64,000 nucleotides of DNA from the NCBI GenBank assembly GCA_040954595.2, contig CM082582.2:4154001-4218000 (forward strand), given 5' to 3'. The notes below the pieces were generated by a model. That model saw only the letters and a program-made list of their open reading frames with translations, did no database searches and had not been told where the DNA came from. Source of the DNA: Balanoglossus misakiensis. Lineage: Eukaryota; Hemichordata. Of the stretch, positions 36,238 to 47,629 are shown piece by piece. Positions within the stretch are counted from its first letter, which is position 1; every line of letters starts with the position of its first letter. The translations under genes were made by a program, and so were the position numbers.

Positions 36238-39015
36238 ATGCGGGTAGCCTAGGGAGACAGATGTAGCGTGTAAATATGGACAGAGGTGTATTGTCAGTCT
36301 GCAGTACAATGATGTGAATATATGAGGATAGCAAAGGAGTTTGGATCAAGATAAGACTATCTTGTTACAACTAACATTAGGCTTCAACACCAAAGACTGC
36401 CTGCAGATGGCAAATTGGAAATTAATCAACTACCCTAACGAAGAAGAAATTGACACTCAAAAGAGTACTGCAATGCCATCAGGAAAATGTTTGTCCTGTT
36501 AAGTTATTGGATGTTGAATCTATAGAGAACTGACAGTCAATCTCTACTCTTGGTTTTTTCAATGTGTATGTACAGCAAAGACAGAACGAGCCAGATGCCT
36601 GGAGTCTTGTATCACACGGACATAGCCAAGTCTAACACACAGAAGTACATGTACTAGCTGCCATTTGAGACACCCGACTTCAATTTTGATGTGATCAACA
36701 TGGTGCATGTACAGTGTAATGCATATCAGAAGTTGTTCTTTTTTTTTGTAGCAACAAGAATAGCCTTCATTCTCGTCGGTTAAAAGGTGTTCTTGTCTGT
36801 GCTGTAGCTGGTTGTAGCTGCATGCAACTTTGATAGACAGTCAGTCACTCGTTCACCCTAGAACAAGTGTGTGTAACACAGAACATTGAGAAAAACACAC
36901 ATGGTGATTGAATCAGGTGACAATCACCATGGTAACAGTGTCAATGTGCAATGATGCTCCCTGAAGGGGAAAAAAATTTGACATGAGAAGGAGAGGACAA
37001 ACGGGCATCTACAGACAGATACCATTGTGGTCTTGACAACCACAGAACAGACATCAAGGAAAATACGATGTTGTATGAAATTGTGTATATGTAGATGAGA
37101 TTATAAACTGCAGTGACACAGCTCTGCAGCAAAAAGCCTTCGTTGAAAGAAATCAAACCAAAATTGGTGACAGCTACAGACCAAGTTTACCACTGATAGG
37201 GTCAGTATTGGCAGCTTATTTTAAAGGAATTGTCAAACAAGGCAATGTTTACGATTGAATTTGGAATTGGAGTTCTAATTTTTTCATTATAGTGCCATGT
37301 CGGAAAGATTTTAGACAATCATTAAAACGTAGACCATATGTACTGAGTACCAAAAATCTGAATTATGATAAAAACATTATATTGAGTTTTTAAAGTTCAT
37401 TGTCTGTACCGCAGACAGATTTGTTTCTTTGGTGATAAAACAGGTCATTATGGATTCAGGACCAAAGACTAGGCCCAAAAGTATTTTCCAGTTTAATATT
37501 AATTTTTATTTTTGTTTCTTAATAAAACAAACAAACAAACAAACACATTAGTGGACTCAGCTTGTAGCGTTAAATAAAGTCCTATTTTCATGTTTATTTA
37601 TCTCCTGTATTTGTTGTATACACATAATATATTTTGTCATCTTACTTTTAACAGAGTTAATATATTTCTTTTTTTTCTCTACAAAATTAAAATAGACATA
37701 AAACATACTAGTTGTTTTGCATATGAATGGTATAGATAATAGCATATTCTGTATTTGGTCTATTCTGTAGTACTGCATGTCAAGTTCAACATTATTATAA
37801 ACAGAACTAGTTGATGTGAGGTTCTGTGCAATATCAAGTTTCCAGCTGACTTCAAATCTTTCATATTATAAGTTTGACAAAAATGTGATGGGTGTTTTAA
37901 GTATGTGATATATACAGCACATGAGACGTGTAGAATGTATAACTATATCTGAAATTACAAGTCGTGGTTGTTCTCATTGAGAAATCAAGGCTGTGAGATA
38001 GAGTCACATATTGGAACATTAATGGCTGACATTGAGCTGTGTTTAGCTTTCTTTTGATGGTCAGAGTCAAAAGTTATGATTTAATACGGTTACATAAACA
38101 ATAGTTGCCAAGTCAAAATATTGTTGAAAGGCTATATATGACTTGTGTATCATTTTGGAGAGGATTCAGTCAAGTGTGTTGTTGATTTTATTGATGATTC
38201 TTTATAGGTGACCAATTGAAGTGCAAATTATGTTAGGATCAAAATTAAAATTCGGTTATCTAAGTAATTCTTCTGGTTCACGAAATCATCACTCAGTTAC
38301 TTCAGTAGATGTTTAAAGTGGATGTCACTTGTGTGAATTGACAGAGAATTGTCTCCTAAGTAGCCTTCCTCAAAAATTTTATTCTTTTTTCCCCCCAAAA
38401 GTCATGTCAGTGTTTCTACCTATGAGTAACATGAACAAAACAATGGACAGTTGGAGCCAAATATTTTGTATTATTGCAGTGGACTAGTGTCTGCTCCTGT
38501 GTTGAAACTTTCTCATTTGGGTTTAAATTGTTTGTCACTAATGAGAGCTGCTCTAAACAGATGTGCTTGTATTTACAAAGGTTTGTGGAATGTGTTCTCA
38601 CAGATGTCGATTTGCCAATATTCTTTTTAAAAAACAATCCACGACTTCTACATACAGCCTTGTCTAGTGCAAATTGCTTATTAGTCTGGTGTTGTGCCCT
38701 CAGTGGTCAAAATCCAAGTTCTTTTGTTTTTATGGGAGACGTTCACCACAGTGGTTTTTGTGAAGTCTCCTGTTCTAAAATTGACACTTTGTTGTAAATT
38801 ATTGTGGGTATTGCCAGTAGTGTTATGGCTCAAGAAATACCTTTTATCTGAAATGGTGTTCATATTCTTTGTTAAACGTAGCTGGAAGTTGTCACTTTGA
38901 TGCATGGATTGCATATATTGCTTCAAATCATAGTGTAAGATATTATTGAACATGAAAGGTCTGTATTGTATGTATTAGTTTTCTTTTTTGCAATAAAATG
39001 CCCTCCGTGAAATTA
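36238..39015 (+). other. CBFA2T: Probable 3'UTR of the MTG gene
   Basis: No further coding signal follows the stop. A first AATAAA is at 37521-37526, inside an AAAC-repeat context, and a second in CAATAAAATG at 38992-38997 is followed by GTGTGGTTTTTATGTGT, a good downstream GT-rich element. The second would give a 3'UTR of about 2.8 kb ending near 39015. Short open frames inside are not supported. The exact end is inferred from motifs only. Confidence 0.6.
38992..38997 (+). terminator. Candidate poly(A) signal AATAAA of the MTG gene
   Basis: AATAAA preceded by a T-rich stretch and followed about 40-60 bases later by a GT/T-rich element. It lies about 60 bases before the satellite array. The alternative signal at 37521 would shorten the 3'UTR by 1.5 kb. 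Confidence 0.5.
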
Positions 39016-39060
39016 AAACATGATAGAAATCGTTTCAGTGTGGTTTTTATGTGTTTAGTC

Positions 39061-41660
39061 CATTTTTTCGAAAAAATGAAGAAATTTTGAAATTTCGCAG
39101 TCGAAAAATTGTCATGTTTTTTGATAATTTTTATGAGCTATAACCCATGATTTTTATTTTAAAAAATGAAGAAATGATTTTTTTCAAAAAATGAAGAAAA
39201 TTTGCAAAGTTGAAAAATTGTCATTTTTTTATTATTTTCATGAGCCTATAACCCATGATTTTTATGAAAAAATGAAGAAATTTTGAAATTTCGGAAAGTC
39301 GAAAAATTGTCATTTTGGATGATTTTCATGAGCTATAACCCATGATTTTTTCCAAAAAATGCAGTAATTTTTAAATTTCGCAAAGTCGAAAAATTGTCAT
39401 TTTTGGATGATTTTCATGAGCTATAACCCATGATTTTTATCAAAAAATGAAGAAATTTTGAAATTTCGGAAAGTCGAAAAATTGTCATTTTGGATGATTT
39501 TCATGAGCTATAACCCATGATTTTTTCCAAAAAATGCAGTAATTTTTAAATTTCGCAAAGTCGAAAAATTGTCATTTTTGGACGATTTTCATGAGCTATA
39601 ACCCATGATTTTTATCAAAAAATGAAGACATTTTGAAATTTCGGAAAGTCGAAAAATTGTCATTTTTGGATGATTTTCATGAGCTATAACCCATGAGTTT
39701 TTCCAAAAAAGAAGAAATTTTGAAATTTCGGAAAGTCGAAAAATTGTCATTTTTGGATGATTTTCATGAGCTATAACCCATGATTTTTATCAAAAAATGA
39801 AGAAATTTTGAAATTACGGAAAGTCGAAAAATTGTCATTTTTGGATGATTTTCATGAGCTATAACCCATGATTTATATCAAAAAAGAAGAAATTTTTTAA
39901 ATTTCGGAAAGTCGAAAAATTGTCATTTTTGGATGATTTTCATGAGCTATAACCCATGATTTTTATCAAAAAAGAAGAAATTTTGAAATTTCGGAAAGTC
40001 GAAAAATTGTCAAAAACCCATGATTTTTTCCAAAAAAGAAGAAATTTTTAAATTTCGCAAAGTCGAAAAATTGTCATTTTTGGACGATTTTCATGAGCTA
40101 TAACCCATGATTTTTATCAAAAAATGAAGACATTTTTAAATTTCGCAAAGTCGAAAAATTGTCATTTTTGGACGATTTTCATGAGCTATAACCCATGATT
40201 TTTATCAAAAAATGAAGAAATTTTGAAATTTCGGAAAGTCGAAAAATTGTCATTTTTGGATGATTTTCATGAGCTATAACCCATGATTTTTATCAAAAAA
40301 TGAAGACATTTAGAAATTTCGGAAAGTCGAAAAATTGTCATTTTTGGATGATTTTCATGAGCTATAACCCATGATTTTTTCCAAAAAAGAAGAAATTTTG
40401 AAATTTCCGAAAGTCGAAAAATTGTCATTTTTGGATGATTTTCATGAGCTATAACCCATGATTTTTATCAAAAAAGAAGAAATTTTGAAATTTCGGAAAG
40501 TCGAAAAATTGTCATTTTTGGATGATTTTCATGAGCAATAACCCATGATTTTTATCAAAAAATGAAGAAATTTTGAAATTTCGCAAAGTCGAAAAATTGT
40601 CATTTTTGGATGATTTTCATGAGCTGTAACCCATGATTTTTATCAAAAAATGAAGAAATTTTGAAATTTCGGAAAGTCGAAAAATTGTCATTTTTGGATG
40701 ATTTTCATGAGCTATAACCCATGATTTTTATCAAAAAAGAAGAAATTTTGAAATTTCGGAAAGTCGAAAAATTGTCATTTTTGGATGATTTTCATGAGCT
40801 ATAACCCATGATTTTTATCAAAAAATGAAGAAATTTTGAAATTTCGGAAAGTCGAAAAATTGTCATTTTTGGATGATTTTCATGAGCTATAACCCATGAT
40901 TTTTTCCAAAAAATGCAGTAATTTTTAAATTTCGCAAAGTCGAAAAATTGTCATTTTTGGACGATTTTCATGAGCTATAACCCATGAGTTTTTCCAAAAA
41001 ATGCAGTAATTTTTAAATTTTGCAAAGTCGAAAAATTGTCATTTTTGGACGATTTTCATGAGCTATAACCCATGAGTTTTTCCAAAAAAGAAGAAATTTT
41101 GAAATTTCGGAAAGTCGAAAAATTGTCATTTTTGGATGATTTTCATGAGCAATAACCCATGATTTTTTCCAAAAAAGAAGAAATTTTGAAATTTCGCAAA
41201 GTCGAAAAATTGTCATTTTTGGATGATTTTCATGAGCTATAACCCATGATTTTTATCAAAAAATGAAGAAATTTTGAAATTACGGAAAGTCGAAAAATTG
41301 TCATTTTTGGATAATTTTCATGAGCTATAACCCATGATTTTTATCAAAAAGGAAGAAATTTTGAAATTTCGGAAAGTCGAAAAATTGTCATTTTTGGATG
41401 ATTTTCAAGAGCTATAACCCATGATTTTTATCAAAAAGGAAGAAATTTTGAAATTTCGGAAAGTCGAAAAATTGTCATTTTTGGATGATTTTCATGAGCA
41501 ATAACCCATGATTTTTTCCAAAAAAGAAGAAATTTTGAAATTTCGCAAAGTCGAAAAATTGTCATTTTTGGATGATTTTCATGAGCTATAACCCATGAGT
41601 TTTATCAAAAAATGAAGAAATTTTGGAAATTCTCAAAGTCGGAAAATTGTCATTTTTAGG
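39061..41660. repeat. Satellite: about 29 tandem copies of an 87-bp unit
   Basis: Each unit carries GAAAAATTGTCATTTTTGGA, then TTTTCATGAGCTATAACCCATGA, then an A-rich block and GAAATTTCGG/CAAAGTC. Unit length is mostly 85-89 bp. Two main variants exist: one with TTTTTATCAAAAAATGAAG and GAAATTTCGGAAAG, the other with TTTTTTCCAAAAAATGCAG and TAAATTTCGCAAAG. At 39255-39600 an A-B pair is repeated twice, with the shortened CATTTTGGATG only in the A members, a small higher-order dimer. One copy near 40010 lacks about 25 bp. Because 87 is three times 29, the minus strand can stay open across several units; this is not a gene. Similar single units at 43790-43900 and in the GGTCCC repeat link the array to a dispersed element. 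Confidence 0.95.
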
Positions 41661-41692
41661 TCCCATTTGGTTTATATGTATATTTATAATAT

Positions 41693-42122
41693 TCCTCATG
41701 CTAATACTGTGCCGTGATTCGCCAGAATCCGTCACGTGATAGGAAAATAGAATCGACTATGAACCGCTAGGGAAATAGCAGAAAAAATATAAACCGGTCA
41801 CGTGACCAACGTGGTCACGTCAATCAGCGTCGCGTCGTCTGACATAATGGCCACCGCTGAAGATGTCGTCTGCCAGGCTCAATAGAAAATTGCAAGATTT
41901 TCCCAGCTGTTAGCATGAGGTTTATTATAAAACACCTATAGCCTGGCCTATATTCGGGCCATAGCAGCCGTTTTTACCCCCTCGTGACTGTGAGTTACCA
42001 GAATCATATGCTATTTCCCTCGGCCTGCGGCCTCGGGAAATAGCATATGATTCTGGTAACTCACAGCCCCTCGGGTGTAATAAACGGCCGCTATGGCCCT
42101 CATGACCAGGCAATAGGTGTTC
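41693..42122. mobile_element. Foldback element 2, long palindrome 41931-42121
   Basis: Insertion is proven by comparison with the uninterrupted sister repeats; AATAT at 41688-41692 and 42123-42127 may be a 5-bp target duplication. The left part has GTGATTCGCCAGAATCCGTCACGTGA and a second palindromic GGTCACGTGACC. Next comes TTATAAAACACC at the base of a palindrome of 191 bp with about 95-nt arms. Landmarks TATTCGGGC, CCTCGTGACTG, CCCTCGG, CCTCGGG, CAGCCCCTCGGG and GCCCTCATG recur in element 3 at matching places, while the stem sequences between them differ. No protein is encoded. Confidence 0.85.
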
Positions 42123-42154
42123 AATATACCATGGGACCTTATGGGATTGGTTGC

Positions 42155-42206
42155 GTATGTATGTATGTATGTATGTATGTATGTATGTATGTATGTATGC
42201 ATGTAT
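42155..42206. repeat. (TGTA)n microsatellite
   Basis: About a dozen TATG/TGTA tetramers following GGTTGCG in the GGTCCC repeat; the same microsatellite occurs at 42332-42362, 43081-43125 and 43238-43281. Confidence 0.9.
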
Positions 42207-42363
42207 GGATGGATGTATGGCTGTATATCCGTCCACATCAAAAATTCGCAAAGTCGGAAAATTGTCATTTTTAGGTCCCATTTGGTTTATATGTATATAT
42301 AATACCATGGGACCTTATGGGATTGGTTGTGTCTGTATATGTATGTATGTATGTATGTATGTA

Positions 42364-43080
42364 CCGTACTTGCCCGGGTAAGAGCCCCTGCTCGGACAAA
42401 CGCCCCCCCTGGTTTTAGGGCCCATTTGAAGATCGAGGTTATATCCGGTCTAAAGCCGCTCTAGAAAACATGACCTCAGACAGGTCCCTCGGGACCGTGC
42501 CTCGAATTCAACGATCACGTAGATGGACGCGCTGCCGCGTATGAGGTCACTGGGGAGCTTTCCAAAGCGGCCGCGTGGAGCTGCTTCAGTCCGTCCTCGA
42601 CGCGAAACACCCAAAATTGGAAGATCCCGACTTGGACTCGGAGAATCAATCACTCAAAAATTCCGTTAGAGAAAGGCATGATTGCCACGATTAAGATAGA
42701 TGTATTTACGTGCGTCCGTCCGTCGACGTCTAAGTATTAAATGCATGGGTGGGATCGACCATTTACCAATGTCCCGGTTAAACGGGATGTTTTGTCTGCG
42801 CCCATGGTGTCCCGATTAAACGGCGGCGACTGTAATATGTTTTCTGTATTTCATTTATGGGAAAAAAAACTTTTTATTATTTAATAAATACATTGTTTGA
42901 CCGTGAAATGTTTTGCCATGTTATTTGCATCATTATTCACCCCTTCCTCATGTCCCTAGGCCCTCATTTGCATAAATGTCGATGTTGCGTCCGGGCTAAA
43001 GCCCCCCCCCCCCCCCCCCTCCCTGTTTTTTCGTTAATTTGTGGGCGCAGCACCCGGGGCTCTTACCCGGGCAAGTACGG
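42364..43080. mobile_element. 717-bp TA-flanked DNA element with 25-bp inverted ends in a TATG microsatellite
   Basis: The left end CCGTACTTGCCCGGGTAAGA and the right end TCTTACCCGGGCAAGTACGG are exact inverted repeats over about 25 bp. TA stands on both sides, and the same TATG microsatellite resumes after it, so it is a clean insertion. TA duplication suggests the Tc1/mariner/pogo superfamily. Interior: a GC-rich part with several CpG, a direct repeat TCCCGRTTAAACGG (42772 and 42810), and a C run near 43002-43020. The 67-aa minus-strand frame at 42450-42653 shows no transposase motif, so it is non-autonomous. Confidence 0.88.
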
Positions 43081-43139
43081 TATGTATGTTTGTATGTATG
43101 TATGTATGTATGTATGGATGGATGGATGTATGGCTGTAT

Positions 43140-43900
43140 ATCCGTCCACTTCAAAAATTCGCAGTCGGAAAATTGTCATTTTTAGGTCCCATTTGTTTTA
43201 TATGTATATATATACCATGGGACCTTATGGGATTGGTTGCGTCTGTATGTATGTATGTATGTATGTATGTATGTATGTATGGTTGTATATCCGTCCACAT
43301 CAAAAACTTGAAAATCGCTGCGTGTATCACCTTGATATTTGGTGTGCAGATGCAGGCTGGGCTGTAGATGGGAGTTTGTTCAAATGAAGTTGTCATTGCC
43401 AAAAATATGCAAAGTAGCTGAGAAAATGTGAATTAGGTTAAAACTCAGTAACTCAAGATCTACTGGTCAGATTGCTTTGCAAAGTGGTGTGTATTTACTT
43501 TATTGAGTTCTTTTAATTAGGGAGGAACCCCCTAGCCTCCTGATGAGATTTATATACACAGCAAATTCCTGCATGATTACATAACTGGCTAACTTTTAAA
43601 GAGACCAGCTGTTCTATTTAGTGTATGTACAGTAGATATGCTATTGGCAGCTTATGGGTCAGTCAGTGTTTGCCCATTGATCTGTGTGTGTGTGGGTCTG
43701 TCTGTATATGGCCATGTACTCTGGTGTAGACTTTTTCTTGTATAATCCCTCAATGGGACCACCGTGTCCTTGACGCGATGTTTGACACTTTTCATGAGCT
43801 ATAACCCATGAAAAACATCAAAAATCACCAAAGTTTGCAAAATCGCTGATTTGTCATTTTTGACATTTTTCAGGAGCTATTACCCATGAATAATGTCAAA
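43140..43900. repeat. Dispersed GGTCCC/TATG repeat with solo satellite-like units
   Basis: A fresh copy starts CAGTCGGAAAATTGTCATTT and TTTAGGTCCCATTTG, continues with ATACCATGGGACCTTATGGG and a TATG tract to 43281, then ATCCGTCCACATCAAAAACT and a TTGATATTTGGTGTGCAGAT segment. At 43790-43900 two degenerate units with ATGAGCTATAACCCATGAA and AGGAGCTATTACCCATGAA show the ancestor of the 87-bp satellite unit. Related text at 58600-58690 (AGATTGCTTTG context) and reversed at 58970-59130. Confidence 0.75.
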
Positions 43901-45400
43901 AACCGACACTGAGCTCCCCCATCTCACATTTATACACTCCACCACCCCCCCCCCCCCCCACTAAACACCAAGAATCTCACTGAGCACTACAGCACTCACC
44001 TGTCTTTCCACTCCCCTTCATGGTAGGTTTAAGCCAACTAAAAAAGCTTATTTTCGCCTTAATCAAAATAGGTCTCATTTGCATTTTTCAAATAATTTTA
44101 TCATGTTCATAATTGTAGGCTTATTTCTAAATTGAGAATCTTCATCAGAAATAAAGATTGTTGTTTGGAAATTTGAATGGCTGCAAAACATCCATCCTGA
44201 GAGTGCTATAAACATATTTTCACATTTCAATTTCAGACGAACTATTCACATTTAAAAATTAGCCTACAATTCAATTAGCAGCATGAAGAAACTAGTAGAA
44301 AATTAGCTATTGTTGGTATTTGATTTTGAAAGTTAAAATAACTTTTTATTTGGCCAAAATGCGCCACGGAATAATACTTCTTACCAACTACCAAATGGAC
44401 GGACGTACATCCCAAATACCTTTGTTTAAAGGTTAGTGTAGAGTCAGTGTTTCAAGATATTCCTATTTCATCTAATATTGAATTGACTGTTAGTGCATAC
44501 ATTTCCAGTATTAGGAAAGAAACCAAAAAGAATAGACATTATTCATTGCAATATTAAAAATAGATGTCCCATAAATGTGTGAATTTTCTTTTAACCTCAA
44601 TAATTACAAGATTTCAGATTCAGGTATTATTTTGTGATGCACACGTAAAGTCTTTCGTTGTCATTTATAAGCATAATATTATGATTGTTTTGTATGAAAA
44701 TATCAAATGTTTGTTTTTGAATGTGTGGAGACCATCCATTACTTGGTCCAACATTTATGTAGAAGTGTGTCAGGAAATAACGTAGAGATTTTCACACCTG
44801 TATGTCAAATGGCCAATTAAGCCAGCAAGGAAATGATCACTTTTAACTGTGACAAAAATATCACTTGCAGAGTAACAGTTCTAATCAAATTGATTTGAGT
44901 CATGGTTTATTGTACCTGTGTAATCAAAATATTATTAATATAGTGTAAAAAAGATTGAAAGATGTGTCAGTAAGTGGTTTATATTTGAATCAATTGTTTG
45001 CTTTGGGCGTGATTATTCAACTTGCGTGAATAGCAACTGAATACAATGTAGCTTTAAACTGTAAATTTAGATAAAAATGTCTGGATATTGAATTAAGACT
45101 GAATTAATTATTGGGAATGCTTCTCATGACAGTAAAAAAACCTGAAAATTGTCCCTTTGACATTTGTTAGTGCAACACATGTGATAACTAAGATAAGAAT
45201 TGGGTGATTTTTGAAACATAAACAAACAACCTAAAAAATATTGAAAAGCTCCCCAGCTGTGCATCCAAATGTCAATTCAGCAATTAATTCAATGAAAACT
45301 CTCTTTGAATATCAAAATAAGACACTTTTTACAACTTTAAATCACAGGTGAATTACAGATGCGACATTCACTTTTATCCTCTAATAATGCAGTGTGTGAC
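43901..45400. other. Non-coding stretch, nothing recognised
   Basis: Begins with a C run near 43945-43958. No exon or intact transposon recognised. AT-rich sequence with short, motif-free open frames. Confidence 0.55.
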
Positions 45401-45595
45401 TTAAAGGTATACAGTCACCTCCAATTTACATACACACATATTTGCCTGAAATAGGCGTATTTGAGCATTCCTTAAAGAACATATGGGGGTGCTCTTTTTT
45501 TCGCGTGTGCCACCCACTGAAAATCTGTGATTGGCTAGATCTCAGTTCGCCATGGTAACCATAGCTAAGCTTCCATAGGTAACCATATACTTTAA
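45401..45595. mobile_element. TTAA-flanked MITE, TTAAAGGTATACAGTCACCT family, copy 1
   Basis: Starts TTAAAGGTATACAGTCACCT and ends GGTAACCATATACTTTAA. Its interior GTGCCACCCACTGAAAATCT and GATTGGCTAGATCT is found in inverted orientation at 50893-51086. TTAA at both borders points to piggyBac-type insertion. The 66-aa minus-strand frame inside is incidental. Confidence 0.8.
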
Positions 45596-45720
45596 TTGCC
45601 AATCCAGAAAGAAAGTTGAATTGCACCTAATAAGTCTAAACTGTAATTGATTTAGGAGTTGCTGCCTATTTGCATATAAACTTCAGTTGTAGACAGAATA
45701 AAACTAATATATGGATGAAA

Positions 45721-45750
45721 AACATTTTCAAAGTTTACTTTGAAAATGTT
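45721..45750. repeat. Perfect 14-bp inverted repeat with 2-nt spacer
   Basis: AACATTTTCAAAGT, TT, ACTTTGAAAATGTT: a perfect palindrome 12 bases before the TTAAGGGGAGA element. No function assigned. Confidence 0.7.
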
Positions 45751-45762
45751 AATGAATATAAT

Positions 45763-45950
45763 TAAGGGGAGAGCCATTTGTTTTCTGGGGGTGAATGGAG
45801 GATTTTGGAGAAAGAAATTCTTTTGCCATGCCTTGAAGATAATGTGAACTGCAATTTGAATAAAACATTTGCTAGTGTATGCTGAAAAAAGATTGCTGAC
45901 ATATCCAAATCCTCCACCCCCCCCCCCCGAAATTAATGGTTCTCCCCAAA
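45763..45950. mobile_element. TAAGGGGAGA(G/A)CCATTTG MITE, copy 1
   Basis: Left end TAAGGGGAGAGCCATTTGTT with CTGGGGGTG; right end CACCCCC run, then AATTAATGGTTCTCCCC, an imperfect inverted repeat. The same ends enclose 62675-62872 inside the arylsulfatase intron. No coding capacity. Confidence 0.7.
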
Positions 45951-46313
45951 AGTAGGAGCTCTACAGAAATGTTCAGTGTAGTGATATCGCCCTCTATAAA
46001 TTGTTGTAGCCTCGTTCTGGCACAGGACCTCTTGTTATGAGAGAGCAGAGATAAAGTTGTTCAAGTTGACTGCTTCCTCAGCCTCCTATTCTGTCGCTAA
46101 TATAACATTCAGCTCAGCAAAAACAGACAAATCAAGACTTTGTCTGTTTTTCTTATCTGTTTCTTTATCACTGATTCTTTTGGCAATTTTTGTATGGCCA
46201 ATAACCCAATTTTTATGAGAACCTAATTATATATGCACATACCTAATACTTGGATTTAAGGTATACTGGTAACACCAGGGTCAAATTTGTCTGTACATCG
46301 GTACCATATCAAC
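45951..46313. other. Non-coding stretch between MITEs
   Basis: Nothing recognised apart from the 9-bp target site of the following MITE at its right edge (46305-46313). Confidence 0.5.
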
Positions 46314-46461
46314 TAGACTCTCTCACAGCCCACGGTTCGCTACGCGCCCTCAACCGTTTGGCAAGGGAGAAGCACCGTTTGGTGTTGTGTAGCTAGCCTT
46401 AGCACAATGCAATCAGCCCATAAGCCTGCATGGACCACGAGAGGGGCTGTGAGAGAGTCTA
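46314..46461. mobile_element. 148-bp MITE, TAGACTCTCTCACAGCCC ends, copy 1
   Basis: Ends TAGACTCTCTCACAGCCCAC and GGGGCTGTGAGAGAGTCTA are inverted repeats. The flanks CATATCAAC (46305-46313) and CATATTAAC (46462-46470) are a 9-bp target duplication with one change. Same length as copy 2 at 60824-60971. Target duplications of 9 bp point to Mutator-like (MULE) transposition. Confidence 0.88.
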
Positions 46462-46470
46462 CATATTAAC

Positions 46471-47274
46471 CAGCATTTACTCAAAATATTTGGTAATTTT
46501 TGCAATGACCTTTGACCTACTCTTAGTCTTAGCAATATTATTGTTTATGAATATCTAATTGCAGGCTAACAAATAGCATAAATAGGGCTAAAAGTTTAGT
46601 TTTTTATACATATGGTCAGTAGCAGACTTAAATTTGTGGGAAAATTCCAAGACCACTTACCTAGTCTTCCCATATATCAGTATCCAGAATTACTGTGAAT
46701 TTAAATTTAACCATGATAAATTGAAATGACATATATTGTGTTGTATAAAGTTAATTTTTTGGTTAGTATGAATTGAGTAAAAAAGTGTTGCCTTTAACAA
46801 ATGCTGTATATAGGTATCTTCAAGATTTATGACAAATGAATTTGTAAAGAATAGACATTCTAAAACAGGCATGTGGAAAATCAGTCACTAGGTGGCGCTC
46901 TACCATATATTATTGACATGTCTGGTCTTGTAAACTGGAATATTCACCAAAGAAAGGAATTTGCTAGGTATTTCAGTTTCTTTGAATGAACTTGAGTGCA
47001 AAGATTGAAGAACTATGCATACCATGTACATGTACATCGCACTAGCAGAGTCAACATATTTTAAAGATCATAATATATTCTGCCACTGGAATTTGTTTTT
47101 TAGCAGAGATACCCCTACCCTCTGTGCACAAGTCTGTGTGCTTCCTTCATAACCTGGGAGCAACACAGACCTGTACGCAGAGCTAAGATACACCTACCCT
47201 AATTTACTGAAGTTTGCGGTACAAGTTGTCTAGAATTCATATGAATGTAGTTTATTTCTCGTGAGCCAGAGCTC
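46471..47274. other. Non-coding stretch with a candidate CTCF site
   Basis: No gene recognised. The only motif of note is at 46886-46898. AT-rich otherwise. Confidence 0.5.
46886..46898 (+). promoter_or_regulatory. Candidate CTCF binding motif CACTAGGTGGCGC
   Basis: CACTAGGTGGCGC fits the bilaterian CTCF core CASYAGRKGGCRS at all 13 positions. It lies in unique-looking DNA between the corepressor gene and the arylsulfatase remnant. A match of this length can arise by chance; binding is not shown. Confidence 0.35.
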
Positions 47275-47629
47275 TTAGGGACTGTCCAGAATTTACTTCA
47301 GGGGGGGGGGGGATTTTCAGGGGGGGGGGGGCCACCCATTTTCCCCCAAGAAAACTTAGGGGGGGGGGGGGCAGACATTAAAATCACAATCCTTTAGGGG
47401 GCCATGTAAACAAACCTCACAAACTCAATATTTGCCCAGAAGTACTGATTTATAAGAAACAAACCACCATGGTTACCTGGATGACAGATGAACACCACAA
47501 GTGTATTAAATTTTCATAAGCTGGAATTTCCGGTAATTTTTACGGTGGTTTATTTTGTATATCTACTACAGTTTCTTGTTCTACCGTACTACTCTGTGAA
47601 GCATAATAAATTATAACACACCATGCAGT

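Larger units (their letters stand above)
41620..42330. mobile_element. GGTCCCATTTGGTTTATATG repeat, interrupted by foldback element 2
   Basis: The satellite runs into TTTTTAGGTCCCATTTGGTT and TATATGTATAT. In the neighbouring copies (42256-42325 and 43174-43235) this continues directly as ATACCATGGGACCTTATGGG, then a TATG microsatellite. Here the two halves are separated by foldback element 2 (41693-42122). A related copy in the opposite orientation lies at 58970-59130. The repeat also carries ATCCGTCCACATCAAAAACT after the microsatellite. Its class is unknown to me. Confidence 0.75.

Noticed and set aside
41013-41216. 67-aa minus-strand frame with a repeating MTIFRL...ENHPK peptide
   Set aside because: It is the 87-bp satellite read in a frame that stays open because 87 is divisible by three; no start context, no splice sites, and indels in neighbouring units close it.
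42450-42653. 67-aa minus-strand frame in the TA element as a transposase fragment
   Set aside because: No DDE/D or helix-turn-helix pattern; the element is too short and the frame is not continued.
42047-43387. Open frames of MYVCMYVC type on the + strand, up to 176 aa
   Set aside because: They are translations of the TATG microsatellites and the repeats that carry them.
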